Shown here in pieces: positions 44,244 through 53,983 of a DNA stretch of 64,000 nt; the stretch's first letter is position 1; each line of letters opens with the position of its first letter. Both the position numbers and the translations under genes were made by a program. Source of the stretch: Marilutibacter chinensis. Its GTDB lineage: Bacteria > Pseudomonadota > Gammaproteobacteria > Xanthomonadales > Xanthomonadaceae. The stretch covers positions 434,001-498,000 of the forward strand of contig NZ_JAKJPO010000003.1 in assembly GCF_021725675.1 (NCBI RefSeq). Direction: 5' to 3'. The notes beneath the pieces were generated by a model that searched no databases, was not told the DNA's origin, and saw only the letters and a program-made list of their open reading frames with translations.

Positions 44244-47200
44244 TCAGCGCCGGGTACGGCCGTGCAGGCGGTCGGCGAAATCCTTCAAGGCCTTCTCCAG
44301 CTGCACCTGTCGTTCGGTCTCGCTCAGCGCTTGCTCGCGCCCGCCGCCCTGGCCGGTCAGCCGAACCAGTTCTCCGAGCAACAGCGACTGCTGCTCGGCA
44401 CGTGTCTGCAGGCTCTCCACCAGCGGAGCAAGCGCCGAGAGCAGCGCCGCCGGGTCGTGCGCGGACCCGGCCGGTTCCGGTTCGACGCGTGTTGCCGCTG
44501 CGTTCTCGCGGGCGGCGATCCGCTCCAGTGCCGCCAGCAGCGCCGGCCACGGTGCGCCCTCGATCGGCTCGCGCGCATCGGAGGCGGTGGTCGCCAGCGT
44601 CTTGACCCCCTCCGATAGATCGGCCAGTTGCGCGACCACGCGCTGGCCGACATCGGCGTCGTCGCCGCCCATCGCCTTGTTGCGCAGGAAGTCGCGCTTG
44701 ATCTGCGCCCAGCGTTCGCGCTGCGCCTCGTCCATCACCCCGCGCAGTTCGGCCAGCTTCAGCAGGTTCTCCTCGGCGCCGGTGGTCAGCAACTGGGCCT
44801 CGCCCAGGTAATGATCGGAGATCAGTCGCTGCAGCTCGTGCTCGTTCATCGCCGGCGACACCTTCTCCGCCAGCTTGTTCATGTTGCGGTAGCTGCCCTG
44901 CAGCTTGAACGGCGGTTCGGTGCGGTATCGGTCGGCCTGGGCGGCGCTGGCGATGTACTGCTGGTTGACCCGGTAGACGACATCGCGCAGCTTCAGCAGC
45001 CGCTCCAGGGTCGCGGTGATCTCGTTGACCTCGGCGCCGCTGTAGGTATGGCCGAGGGCGTTGGCGGAGAAAGGTCGTCCTTCCGCCTTGTCGACGAAGC
45101 GGTACAGGTCGGCGAGATCGCGCGTGGCCAGCGGCGCGAGCACCGGGTTCGAGGTCAGGCTGTTCTCGATGTAGCTGAGCTTGAATGCCTCCTCCATGCC
45201 ACCGAGCACGTCGCCGAGGTTGTAGATGTCGGCACGGTTGGCAAGCATGTCCGGGATCTTGAACACCTCGCCGGACTCGGTGTACGGATTGCCGGCCATC
45301 ACCACGCAGAACTTCTTGCCGCGCATGTCGTAGGTGCGGGTGCGTCCCTTCCACACGCCCTCGATGCGGCGCGTACCGTCGCACAGCGAGATGAACTTCT
45401 GCAGGAATTCCGGATGGGTGTGCTGGATGTCGTCGACATACAGCATCACGTTGTTGCCCATCTCCAGCGCCAGGTTGAGCTTCTCCAGCTCCTGCCGTGC
45501 GGTCGCGTCCGGCGCCTGCGCCGGATCCAGCGAGCGCACCTCGTGGCCGAGCGCCGGGCCGTTGATCTTCATGAAGTTCAGGCCAAGCCGGTGCGCCACG
45601 TATTCCATCAGCGTGGTCTTTCCGTAGCCCGGCGGCGAGATCATCATCAGCAGGCCCATCAGATCGCTGCGCCTGGACTCGCCGACCGTGCCCATCTGCT
45701 TGGCGAGGTTGTCGCCGATCACCGCCAGATAGACGTCGTTGATCAGCCTGTTGCGCACGAACGAGCTCAGCGGTCGCGGCTTGAACGCGTCCAGTCGCAT
45801 CGCCTCGCGTTCGCGCTCGGCGATGACCTGGCGCTGCGCCTGATAGCGCCGGACGCCGGGCACGAAACGCTCGCGATGGTCGCGCAGGCGCACGGCGAAG
45901 TCGTCCACCGCCAGCCGCATCCGGCCCTGCTCGATCCGCGGGTGCTCGCCGAGCAGTCCGGCGATATCCGCATGCAGATCGGTGGAGGTCGGCTTCAGCG
46001 CCAGCGTCTCGCCGAGCAGCAGCAGTCCGACCGCTTCGTCGACATGGCGGACGGTCGACGCGTGGGCAGGATCGGTGCACAACGCGAGCAGCCACTCGCG
46101 GGCCAGCGACCAGCGCGCGCCCGGCCGCCGGTCCAGTGCCGCCAAGGCCTGTTCGAAACCGGCCCAGGCCTGCGCCGCGGCCAGGCGTGCGCGCAGCGCG
46201 TCGAGCAGGTCGCGGGCGGAAGCACTGACAGGGAACACCGGGTTTGGTGCAGAGAGCTCGCCTACGAGGTAGGACGCGGCCGCCGACGCCAATCCGGGGT
46301 CGAACGGCAACGCATCGTCGCGGACGTGCGCCGCGATCGCCTCCGCCATCTCCGCTTCCAGCGTTCCGATGCCGTCGCGGCGCCCGAGAAGACGCGCGAT
46401 GTCGTGCACGGTGCGGGCGCGTCCGGGCCAGCGCGCGCCGGTCTCGCCGCCGCGCAACGCGGCCCAGGCCGACCATGCCAGCGAACGAGCCTGGGGCGCG
46501 TGGATCAGGCTTCCGGCACCGGTCTGCAACGGCAACAGCGCCTGCAGGATCAGCGCAGCGTCGTGGTCGTGGATGCCTTTGTCGTAACCTTCGCGATAGC
46601 GCAGCGCGGCGAACTCACGCACCAGACGCGCCATCGTTCCGGGCTGGGCGAGCGCCTGGGCCAGGGTATCCATGTCGAGCCCGTCCGCCTTCGCATGCGC
46701 GGCATCGATCATCAGGCCGGCCAGGTATTCGCCGCGGTACAGCTGTGGCGACTCCGACTCCAGCGACACCTGCCAGTAGTCGCGCGATGCGTCCAGGGTT
46801 TCGTCGTGCAGCGGCTCGAAGTAGTCGGTGCCGGTCAGATGCAGGGCCAGGCCGTCGCCGCGCGGCATGATGGTCAGGTCCAGCGGCTGGGTGTTGACGC
46901 TGAAGCGGTGGCGTGGGCCGAGCCGGATCACGTCGCCGCCGGCCTCGAACAGTTCGCTGCGATCGCGCTGGCCACGCACCGCCTGGTCGCGCACCCCTTT
47001 CAGCCGCGCCTCGACATCGTCGGCACGGACGTTGTCGCGCAGTGCGCGCAGCCGCTCGACCAGCTCGCGCAGCTTCAGGATCAGCGGGTCGCCGGCGAAG
47101 AACGCATTGAGCTCGTCCGCGCTGTTCAGGCGTTCGGTACGACGCGGCAGGCCGTCGAGAATGCGGGTGGCGGCATCGGCCACGCTTTGCGCCTTGCGCT

Positions 47201-49544
47201 GGCGGTCGTCGAGCAGCGCCTGCTTGTGGGTCTCGAAGGTCTCCAGCAGTTCCTCGCGCTTGGCGAGGATGTCGGAAAGGAACTGCTCGTGCTCGCCGAA
47301 CTGGCTCTCCAGCTCCTCCAGTTGCACCATCAGCCGGGACAGTTGCTCGTCGCACTTCTCGGGATCCTGCGCCAACGCCAGCGCGCTGGCGATGCTCTGC
47401 CCGAACAGACTGAACTGCGCGCCGAACTGCGCGACGGATTCGGCCGAGCCCAGCTGGCGGCGACGCTGGCCCGCGCGCGCCTTGGCCTGGTTCAGGCGCG
47501 CATACAGCGCCGAGATCGACTCGACGATGCGGGTGCGCCGGGTCGCGTCGTCGACCTTCAACGTCGCCATCAGCTCCGACAGCATGTCCAGGTCGGTCGA
47601 CATCGCCTGCAGCGCCTGCAGCGGTTCGTCGAGCGTGCTGACGCTTTCGGCCGCCTGTGCCTGCGCATCGAGCTGCTGCAGGCGTGTCGCGAGCGGCTGC
47701 AGGGCCTGTTCGCCGGCCAGGAACACGCCGGTCGCCTCGCCGATGTGCTGCTGCGCCTCCAGCACCTGCGCCTCCATCGCATCGATGCGGTCGACGTCGA
47801 CATAGCGCTGCTCGCGCAGGGTCAGCAAATGGCCGCGCTGGCGCGACAGCGCGCCCAACGCTTCCACGAACGGCTGGACGCCGTCCCAGTCGTCCGGGCG
47901 CAACCCGCCTATCAGCGCCTTCTGCCGTGCCTCGGCCTCGGCCATGGCCTTCGCCGACTGGCGGCGGATGCCCTCGACCTTCTCGTACTCGTCGAGCACC
48001 GATTCTCCGGTGGCGACGACATCGCGCAGTTGCGCGGCGATGCCACCGGCCTGCGGATCGGCGATCCAGTGATGCAGGTCGAACAGGCGGCGCGCCTCGT
48101 GGACCAGCTGCTGGTAACGCTGCAGCGACACTTCGGTCGACGCGATCGCGCGCACCAGGCCGTAGACGTCGGAAATGCCGCGCACCAGCTCCGCATTTCC
48201 GATCCGGCCGAGAAAGCTGTTGTCGGCCGGCTGCCGTGCGGCGAACTCGTCGCTGGTGAACGGCGTCTGCCAGACCTGCATCGGATGCACCCGGGTCGGC
48301 TCGTCGCTCTCCGACGAAAACAGCACCATGCGGCCGTCGGGCAGGCGCGCCATTCCATGACCGAACATCGGCGTCTGCAACCGCCGCTCGATCATGTTGT
48401 AGGTGAACAGCGCGGTGCGCCCGGCCTCGGGCTCATAGAACACGTACAGCACGTCCTCGCCGTTGGGCGAGCGCACCGAACGGCTGAAGCGCATTCCGTC
48501 CATGGACTGCTCGAACGCCTTGTACTCGCCGTTCTGCAGGTAATAGCCGCCGGGAAACACGATGCCGTGGTCCTCGGGCAACTGGATGCAGGCCAGGCCG
48601 ATCTCGTCGATGCGGCGAACCTGCCGGGTCAGGGTGTTGTAGACGAGATGGCGCCAGTCGCGCTCGCGGTACGGCAGTATCTTCAGCAGGACCAGGCTGC
48701 CCAGCCGCGCGAACGCGATCCTTGCGTCGTCCAGCGACTGGGTCTTGTCCTCCACCGGCTCGCGGTAGATGCCCTCGCCACTCTCGGTGTTGTTCTCGAC
48801 CTTGATCGTCAGATCGCCGCCCAGGGTTTCCACGAACACGGTGTCGAGGATGTTCAGGTGCGGGTGCCGACCGTTGACCGCCATCTCGCGTGTCGCGTCG
48901 GTCCACTCGAAGTCGTACGGCGCCGGTAGCGCGATGTCGCGCTCGCCGCGGTTGTCGATGTAGCGGACCTCGCGGCCCTCGTCCGACAGCGCCCAGCGGA
49001 ATACGCGCAGGTCGTCGAGCCGTTCGCCGATCTGGAACGCCGCCAGCAGCTTGCCCTCGCGCACCGCCAGCTGCACCAGCCGCGTGTCCTTGTAGTACGC
49101 ATACAGCTCGCGGAAGTCCTGCACGAAGCTGTCGACGCCCAGGAAGCTGTCGGCCTGCGCAACCGGGGTCACGTCGTAGCCGTCGCCGGTCTGCACCAGC
49201 TGGTACAGCGAGAACACGTCCTCGACGCGGGTTTCCTTTTTCAGCCCGAGGAAGACGTTGTAGCCGAACAGCAGGCGGTCGCCGACCTGGACCAGATCGC
49301 GGGCGACGCAGTTGTTCTCGGTGCGTACGCGCAGGCGGCCGACGACTTCCATGCGACTGCTGCCGAAGGTCTCCAGCCGTTGCGCGTTGAGCGCCTCGGC
49401 CAGCGCACCCAGGCGCTGCCCCTGCTCGGCAAGTCGCCGCTGCAGCACCTCGTAGGCGCCGCCCTCGGCCACCGCCTTGTCCACCGCCGAGTTCGCGCCC
49501 ACCTGGGCCGCGGCCAATTCCGCCTGAGCGTCCTGTTCCGCCAT
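44244..49544 (-). CDS. Giant AAA ATPase (DUF3686, annotated DNA-repair ATPase family)
   Basis: A 1766-residue cytosolic protein. Residues 1-480 hold a beta-rich region (many LYVF and VRYIDN-type strands, possibly a propeller). Residues 480-880 are long coiled coils (EELLETFETHKQALLDDRQ..). One AAA+ module follows at about 1290-1560, with Walker A SPPGYGKTT (K1309), Walker B NVMLYVDDIQHT and a sensor-like VVMAGNPYTESG. The C-terminal end is helical. The family has been labelled DNA repair without good proof. Its position after a flotillin, PspA and YqiJ argues for a membrane-linked role. The ATG has GGAG 4 bases upstream. Confidence 0.8.
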   Translation of the reverse strand: MAEQDAQAELAAAQVGANSAVDKAVAEGGAYEVLQRRLAEQGQRLGALAEALNAQRLETFGSSRMEVVGRLRVRTENNCVARDLVQVGDRLLFGYNVFLGLKKETRVEDVFSLYQLVQTGDGYDVTPVAQADSFLGVDSFVQDFRELYAYYKDTRLVQLAVREGKLLAAFQIGERLDDLRVFRWALSDEGREVRYIDNRGERDIALPAPYDFEWTDATREMAVNGRHPHLNILDTVFVETLGGDLTIKVENNTESGEGIYREPVEDKTQSLDDARIAFARLGSLVLLKILPYRERDWRHLVYNTLTRQVRRIDEIGLACIQLPEDHGIVFPGGYYLQNGEYKAFEQSMDGMRFSRSVRSPNGEDVLYVFYEPEAGRTALFTYNMIERRLQTPMFGHGMARLPDGRMVLFSSESDEPTRVHPMQVWQTPFTSDEFAARQPADNSFLGRIGNAELVRGISDVYGLVRAIASTEVSLQRYQQLVHEARRLFDLHHWIADPQAGGIAAQLRDVVATGESVLDEYEKVEGIRRQSAKAMAEAEARQKALIGGLRPDDWDGVQPFVEALGALSRQRGHLLTLREQRYVDVDRIDAMEAQVLEAQQHIGEATGVFLAGEQALQPLATRLQQLDAQAQAAESVSTLDEPLQALQAMSTDLDMLSELMATLKVDDATRRTRIVESISALYARLNQAKARAGQRRRQLGSAESVAQFGAQFSLFGQSIASALALAQDPEKCDEQLSRLMVQLEELESQFGEHEQFLSDILAKREELLETFETHKQALLDDRQRKAQSVADAATRILDGLPRRTERLNSADELNAFFAGDPLILKLRELVERLRALRDNVRADDVEARLKGVRDQAVRGQRDRSELFEAGGDVIRLGPRHRFSVNTQPLDLTIMPRGDGLALHLTGTDYFEPLHDETLDASRDYWQVSLESESPQLYRGEYLAGLMIDAAHAKADGLDMDTLAQALAQPGTMARLVREFAALRYREGYDKGIHDHDAALILQALLPLQTGAGSLIHAPQARSLAWSAWAALRGGETGARWPGRARTVHDIARLLGRRDGIGTLEAEMAEAIAAHVRDDALPFDPGLASAAASYLVGELSAPNPVFPVSASARDLLDALRARLAAAQAWAGFEQALAALDRRPGARWSLAREWLLALCTDPAHASTVRHVDEAVGLLLLGETLALKPTSTDLHADIAGLLGEHPRIEQGRMRLAVDDFAVRLRDHRERFVPGVRRYQAQRQVIAEREREAMRLDAFKPRPLSSFVRNRLINDVYLAVIGDNLAKQMGTVGESRRSDLMGLLMMISPPGYGKTTLMEYVAHRLGLNFMKINGPALGHEVRSLDPAQAPDATARQELEKLNLALEMGNNVMLYVDDIQHTHPEFLQKFISLCDGTRRIEGVWKGRTRTYDMRGKKFCVVMAGNPYTESGEVFKIPDMLANRADIYNLGDVLGGMEEAFKLSYIENSLTSNPVLAPLATRDLADLYRFVDKAEGRPFSANALGHTYSGAEVNEITATLERLLKLRDVVYRVNQQYIASAAQADRYRTEPPFKLQGSYRNMNKLAEKVSPAMNEHELQRLISDHYLGEAQLLTTGAEENLLKLAELRGVMDEAQRERWAQIKRDFLRNKAMGGDDADVGQRVVAQLADLSEGVKTLATTASDAREPIEGAPWPALLAALERIAARENAAATRVEPEPAGSAHDPAALLSALAPLVESLQTRAEQQSLLLGELVRLTGQGGGREQALSETERQVQLEKALKDFADRLHGRTRR

Positions 49545-49640
49545 CCGTCTCCACTCCGCCCCCGCACGGGAGCCGCTTCGTCACGTGCCGCGACCGCGCT
49601 GCCATGCGCGTGCCCCGACGACGTCGTGCATGACCGGCCA

Positions 49641-49659
49641 GCCGGGCCCGACGCCCGGC
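49641..49659 (-). terminator. Hairpin after the flotillin gene
   Basis: GCCGGGC-CCGAC-GCCCGGC, a 7-bp stem 12 bases past the flotillin stop and about 100 before the ATPase start. Could attenuate transcription into the ATPase, giving less ATPase than flotillin. No T-tract. Confidence 0.4.
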
Positions 49660-49671
49660 CGGCCGCGGCAA

Positions 49672-51690
49672 TCACGAGTCCAGCGCGGACCCGTCCCTGC
49701 GGTCGCCATGCTCCGTCGGGCCGGATTTCGCCTGTCCCACCTTGATCGAGGCGAGCTTCTCCAGCAGTTCCTGCACGATCGGACTCTTGCCGGCGACGCC
49801 TTCGATCGCCTTGCCGACCGACAGCGCCTTGGCGAAGGAATTGAAGAACTCGCCCTCGCCGCCGACGATGTCGATGTTGGCCTTGCCCAGCGCGGTGCCG
49901 AGCACCTCGGCCTGCTCGCGGGCGATGTCCTTGTTGGCCTCGATGCCGGCGATCGCCTGCTCGAAGTTCTTCTCCAGCTGCATGCGGAACTCTTCGTGGG
50001 CGCGGGCGTTCTCGGACAGCGCCTCCAGCGAGGCGAACTTGTCCTCCAGGCCCTCGGCCTCGGACTTCAGCTTGGTCAGCAGCACCTCGGCCTCGGACAG
50101 GCCGACGTCGCGCGTGGCCTTGGCCTTGGCCTCGCCCAGCGACTGCTCGCCGCGTGCCTGCGCCGACAGCTTCTCTTCCAGCACCTTGGCCTCGGACAGG
50201 CCCTTCTCCTGGCCGCCACGCGCCTCGGCGGTGAGCTTCTCGGCGATCACCTTCGCTTCTGCCAGACCTTCCTTCTCCATCGCCGCCGCCGCGACCTCGC
50301 GGACCCGCGCATCGGCCAGGCCAGGCGCCGCGCGCTCGGCCTCGATGCCCTCGGCCATCTTCTTCTTCGCCTCGGACTGCTTCGCGGCCGCTTCCAGTTC
50401 GGCCTGCGCCATCACCGTCACCTCGACGGCCTTGTGGCGCGCCGCGGTCTCCTCCGCCTCGGCCTGCTTGACCTGGCGCACGAGGTCCTGCTCGGCGCGC
50501 GCCTGCGCCTCGAGGATGGTGACCTGCTTCTGGCGGTCGGCCTCGGAGACCTCGCGCACTTCCTTGATCCGCTCCTCTTCCTGGGCGACGGTCTTCTCGA
50601 CCGCAACGCGCTCGCGGATGACGTTGGCGATTTCCTTGCGCTGTTCTTCCAGCGCCTTCTCCTTTTCGATCTTCTGCAGCTCGACCTCGCGCTCGCGGGA
50701 GACGATCTCCAGATCCTTCGCGCGGGTGACCTTCTCGATCTCGATCACCACCGCGCGCTGGCGGTTCTGCTGTGCCACCTCGACCTCGCGAAGGCGGTTC
50801 TCCTCGCGGATGTCGAGCTGCTCCTGCACCGCGATGCGGGCCTGCTCGGCCTTCAGGCGCTCTTCTTCCTGCACCTTCAGGGTCTCGGCTTCCTCGCGGG
50901 CGCGGATCGTCTCGATCTCGCGCTTCTGCCGCGCCTCGGCATCGGCCTGCTGCCGCTCCAGCGCCAGCATCGCCTCGCGGGTCTCGACGTTCTTCTTGGT
51001 GATCGCCAGCTCCTCGTTGCGCGAGAGCTCGTTGGTGATCACGTTCTGCGCCGCGGTCAGCTCGGTGATCTTGCGGATACCCTCGGCGTCGAGAATGTTG
51101 CTGGGGTCCAGCGATCCCTTGGGCGTCTGCTCCAGGTAGTCGATCGCAACGTCCTCGAGCACATAGCCGTTGAGATCGTTGCCGATCACCTCGATGATGC
51201 GGTCGCGGAACTCCTGCCGGTTCTCGAACAGCTTGACGAACTCGATCTGCTTGCCGACCGTCTTCAACGCTTCGGAGAACTTGGCGTTGAACAGCTCGTT
51301 GACCGCGCTGCGATCAGAGGCGCGATCGACGCCGATCGCCTTGGCGACCTTCAGCACGTCCTGCTGGGTCTCGTTGACGCGCAGGTAGAACGCGACGGTG
51401 ATGTCGGCGCGCATGTTGTCCTGGCAGATCAGCCCGTCCTTGCCACGCCGGTCGACCTCCAGCGTGATCAGGGAGATCTTCATGAACTCCTGCTTGTAGA
51501 TCACCGGCAGGACCATCGCGCCGGTGAAATGCACCTTCGGCGTCGACGACAGATCGTTGACGATCAGCGCGGTGCCCTGCGGCACCTTGACGTAGAAGGC
51601 CTTGACGAGTCCGAGCAGGCCCATCAGTGCGACAACGGCTACGCCGATGATCACCAGGGCCGGCAGAATTTGTTCAAGCGTAAGCGTCAT
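49672..51690 (-). CDS. yqiK: Flotillin-like SPFH/band 7 protein, YqiK type
   Basis: Membrane-scaffold protein of 672 residues. One N-terminal helix (ILPALVIIGVAVVALMGLLGL) anchors it; the SPFH domain spans about 30-200 (YVKVPQGTALIVND.., FRDRIIEVIGNDLNGYVLED). Residues 200-620 are Glu/Ala/Lys-rich coiled coil with EAKV-type repeats, as in flotillins. YqiK flotillins mark ordered inner-membrane patches and are coded with YqiJ, as here. Confidence 0.93.
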   Translation of the reverse strand: MTLTLEQILPALVIIGVAVVALMGLLGLVKAFYVKVPQGTALIVNDLSSTPKVHFTGAMVLPVIYKQEFMKISLITLEVDRRGKDGLICQDNMRADITVAFYLRVNETQQDVLKVAKAIGVDRASDRSAVNELFNAKFSEALKTVGKQIEFVKLFENRQEFRDRIIEVIGNDLNGYVLEDVAIDYLEQTPKGSLDPSNILDAEGIRKITELTAAQNVITNELSRNEELAITKKNVETREAMLALERQQADAEARQKREIETIRAREEAETLKVQEEERLKAEQARIAVQEQLDIREENRLREVEVAQQNRQRAVVIEIEKVTRAKDLEIVSREREVELQKIEKEKALEEQRKEIANVIRERVAVEKTVAQEEERIKEVREVSEADRQKQVTILEAQARAEQDLVRQVKQAEAEETAARHKAVEVTVMAQAELEAAAKQSEAKKKMAEGIEAERAAPGLADARVREVAAAAMEKEGLAEAKVIAEKLTAEARGGQEKGLSEAKVLEEKLSAQARGEQSLGEAKAKATRDVGLSEAEVLLTKLKSEAEGLEDKFASLEALSENARAHEEFRMQLEKNFEQAIAGIEANKDIAREQAEVLGTALGKANIDIVGGEGEFFNSFAKALSVGKAIEGVAGKSPIVQELLEKLASIKVGQAKSGPTEHGDRRDGSALDS

Positions 51691-51743
51691 TACCGCATCT
51701 CCCTAAGTACGGGTTTTCCATCCGCAGGACCGCAATACATGCG

Positions 51744-52400
51744 TCACGGCCCCCTGAATTCGTCCTCGCCGACCACCCGGTAGGCGTTGTCGGCCTCCAG
51801 GTATTCGATCAGCACCACCCGGTCGCCGCGCTTGAAGCGTCCGGCGGCCTCGGTCCTCACCTGCAGCACCAGGCCGGCGCCGCCGTCTTCCACGCCGGCG
51901 ATGCCCTGGGTCGCATCGACCACCGGGCTGCGCACCACGCCGGCCATACCCAGCAGCGAACGCGGCGGCTCGGGACGCAGCCTGTCGTAGAGCATGCGTA
52001 CCGGCCGCAGCAGCAGTCCGGTCACCGGCGTCGCGGCGACGAAGGCCGCAACCATCGCGACCGTACCGGTCAGCAGCCGCAGCACACCGCCCGGCAGGTG
52101 CCGCAACAGCAGATAGTCGGCGTAATAGCTGAACACCCACGCGGTCAGCACCAGGGCGGTCAGCACGATCATCATCGGCAGACCGGCCAGACCGAACTTC
52201 GCCATCATGCCGGCCATGCCGTTGCCGTCTACCGCATCCACCGCATCGGCGATCTGGACGTCGGCACCGAGCCAGCCATCGACCATCTCGAGATCGATCA
52301 GGCCCAGCATCGCGACCAGCCAATACACGACCAGCACGGCCAACAGCACGCTGTAGACCACGGTCGGGTACGAAAAAACGATCTGCAGGAATGTCTCCAC
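51744..52400 (-). CDS. yqiJ: YqiJ-like inner-membrane protein with OB-fold (NfeD-related)
   Basis: A 218-residue protein with three to four helices in the first 135 residues (VVYSVLLAVLVVYWLVAML, PMMIVLTALVLTAWVFSYY, LLTGTVAMVAAFVAATPV) and a C-terminal OB-like beta domain (about 145-218). This is the YqiJ layout, the usual partner of YqiK flotillins. GTG start with GGGGAG upstream. Confidence 0.85.
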   Translation of the reverse strand: METFLQIVFSYPTVVYSVLLAVLVVYWLVAMLGLIDLEMVDGWLGADVQIADAVDAVDGNGMAGMMAKFGLAGLPMMIVLTALVLTAWVFSYYADYLLLRHLPGGVLRLLTGTVAMVAAFVAATPVTGLLLRPVRMLYDRLRPEPPRSLLGMAGVVRSPVVDATQGIAGVEDGGAGLVLQVRTEAAGRFKRGDRVVLIEYLEADNAYRVVGEDEFRGP

Positions 52401-52607
52401 TGGCGATCTCCCCTGACGCTGGCGCGGCGGCTGCCGCTGGCCGATCCTGCCCTGCCGGCCAAACCGCCGTCAGGTCGCCGGGCCTCCATGCCCGGTCTTG
52501 CGCACGACCTCCATGCCGTCACTTGCTGGTCGTCGGTCCGGGTCTGGCCCGACCCGACCGTCCGTTCAGTCGATCCTGACCAGCCGACTCCGATCAGCCG
52601 ATCGCAT

Positions 52608-53300
52608 TCAACCCGCCTGCTTCTGCTTCAACCGCTCCAGCACCGACTCGGCGCTGGCCGCGTCGGCGATGATCCCGGCGTCCTTCAGCCGCGCATCGAC
52701 GGCGTCCTGGCCCTCCTCCTTTGCCAGCTCGGCCGCGGCTTCCATTCGTGCGCCGCGCTCGGCCTGCTTGAGCTTGATCCGCTCCAGCGACTCCAGTGCG
52801 GTCTGCAGTTTGCTCTGCGAACCGCTGTAGCGGTGCGCGACCGTGGTCTGCGCGCGCTGCACGCTTTCGGTCGCCTTGACCGTGTCAACCTGCTGCTTCA
52901 GCCGGCGGATGTTGGTCTCCGCCTGGGTGATCGCACGACGCAGGTCGGCGATGCTGGCGGCGAACTGTTCGACCTGCGCCTGCTCGGTGTCGCGACTGCC
53001 TTCCAGCACCGCGATCTTGCCGGCGACCTCGCGGGCCAGCGTCTCGTCGCCGGATTCCAGCGCCTTCAGCGCATAGGCCTCGTACTCGGTCACTTTCTCG
53101 CTGGACTTGGCCAGCCGGGCCTCGGCCAGTTTGTGCTTGGCCATGATCTCGGCCAGCGCTTCCTTCGACCGGCGCAGCTCGGCGTCGGAATCGCGGATTT
53201 CCTGGTCGAGGATGCGCAGCGCCTGGCCATCGACGATCGACTCACCCACCTCGTTCGCGCCGCCGCGCAGCGCGGTCAACAGCTTGCTCCAGATGTTCAT
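52608..53300 (-). CDS. pspA: PspA/IM30 family protein (YjfJ-like)
   Basis: A 230-residue, almost wholly helical protein with an amphipathic N-terminus (MNIWSKLLTALRGGANEVGE) and long coiled coil, as in PspA/IM30/Vipp1 ESCRT-III-like proteins that coat damaged inner membrane. Closest by context to E. coli YjfJ, since it follows a YjfI homologue. GGAGAG precedes the ATG. A 207-base gap downstream has a short hairpin around 52539-52556 and no gene. Confidence 0.92.
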   Translation of the reverse strand: MNIWSKLLTALRGGANEVGESIVDGQALRILDQEIRDSDAELRRSKEALAEIMAKHKLAEARLAKSSEKVTEYEAYALKALESGDETLAREVAGKIAVLEGSRDTEQAQVEQFAASIADLRRAITQAETNIRRLKQQVDTVKATESVQRAQTTVAHRYSGSQSKLQTALESLERIKLKQAERGARMEAAAELAKEEGQDAVDARLKDAGIIADAASAESVLERLKQKQAG

Positions 53301-53332
53301 GGTGTCTCTCCGTTGTGTCGGTCGGGCGCCGC

Positions 53333-53947
53333 TCAGGCGGCGTCGCGCAGGCGCGGCTCGAAGGCCTCGGTGACCTTGATGACGTTGTCGGCCAGGGTGT
53401 CGATCTCGAACACCACGTTGGACAGGCTGGAATGGGCGTCCAGCGCGCCGAACATGATGTAGACCGGATCGCCGTCGATGACCTCGATGCCGATCGTCGA
53501 CAGCGGGAACAGCTTGTGGGTGCGCAGGACCTCCTCGTTGAAGGCGGCCGCGTCCTTCACCTGCGACACCGGCCACAGCAGCGCCTCGACGATGATCTGC
53601 TCACCCTCCACCGCCAGGAACACCGGCAGGTCGCCGTAGTCGTGCATCACCAGGTGCAGGCTGGGCGTGGCGCCTTCCAGCACCTCCACCGACACCGCAC
53701 CGCTGCGGAAGACATCCGTCGCCGACAGCGCCTCGTGCAGCGCGGCCGCGGTCCAGACCTTGGGCTCGTTCATACCGATCTCCTTCTGGGTAGGCACCGA
53801 GCCGCGAGGCTGGCGCATGCGTCGCTCGACTGCCGCCAGTTCGTCCGCGAACTCCGGCAGGATCCAAAGCTCCTTCTTCACCAGCCCCATCTCGCGCAGC
53901 CGCTCCCGGTGCCGGCGCTGGTAATAGGCAGAGGTCTTGCGTTCCAT
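53333..53947 (-). CDS. yjfI: YjfI-like DUF2170 protein with N-terminal RHH-like segment
   Basis: First gene of the operon, 204 residues. Residues about 60-204 match DUF2170 (E. coli YjfI), including GDLPVFLAVEGEQIIVEALL and KLFPLSTIGIE. Residues 1-50 are extra: a basic stretch, then VKKELWILPEFADELAAVER, a strand plus helix like ribbon-helix-helix DNA-binding proteins. It could be an autoregulator on the operators upstream; this is inference. The ATG has no Shine-Dalgarno and sits about 7 bases past the -10 box, so the mRNA is probably leaderless. Confidence 0.82.
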   Translation of the reverse strand: MERKTSAYYQRRHRERLREMGLVKKELWILPEFADELAAVERRMRQPRGSVPTQKEIGMNEPKVWTAAALHEALSATDVFRSGAVSVEVLEGATPSLHLVMHDYGDLPVFLAVEGEQIIVEALLWPVSQVKDAAAFNEEVLRTHKLFPLSTIGIEVIDGDPVYIMFGALDAHSSLSNVVFEIDTLADNVIKVTEAFEPRLRDAA

Positions 53948-53954
53948 GGAGCCG

Positions 53955-53983
53955 ACTGTAGACCTCACATGTGACAGTGTCAA
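53955..53983 (-). promoter_or_regulatory. Sigma-70 promoter of the yjfI-pspA-flotillin operon
   Basis: On the minus strand, a perfect -35 TTGACA (53978-53983), a 17-base spacer and a -10 TACAGT (53955-53960). The predicted start falls at or within one base of the yjfI ATG. It is the best promoter match in the window. Confidence 0.7.

Noticed and set aside
44628-48929. 1433-codon plus-strand ORF over the giant ATPase gene
   Set aside because: Shadow ORF from high GC3; no domain or ribosome site, and the minus strand carries Walker motifs.
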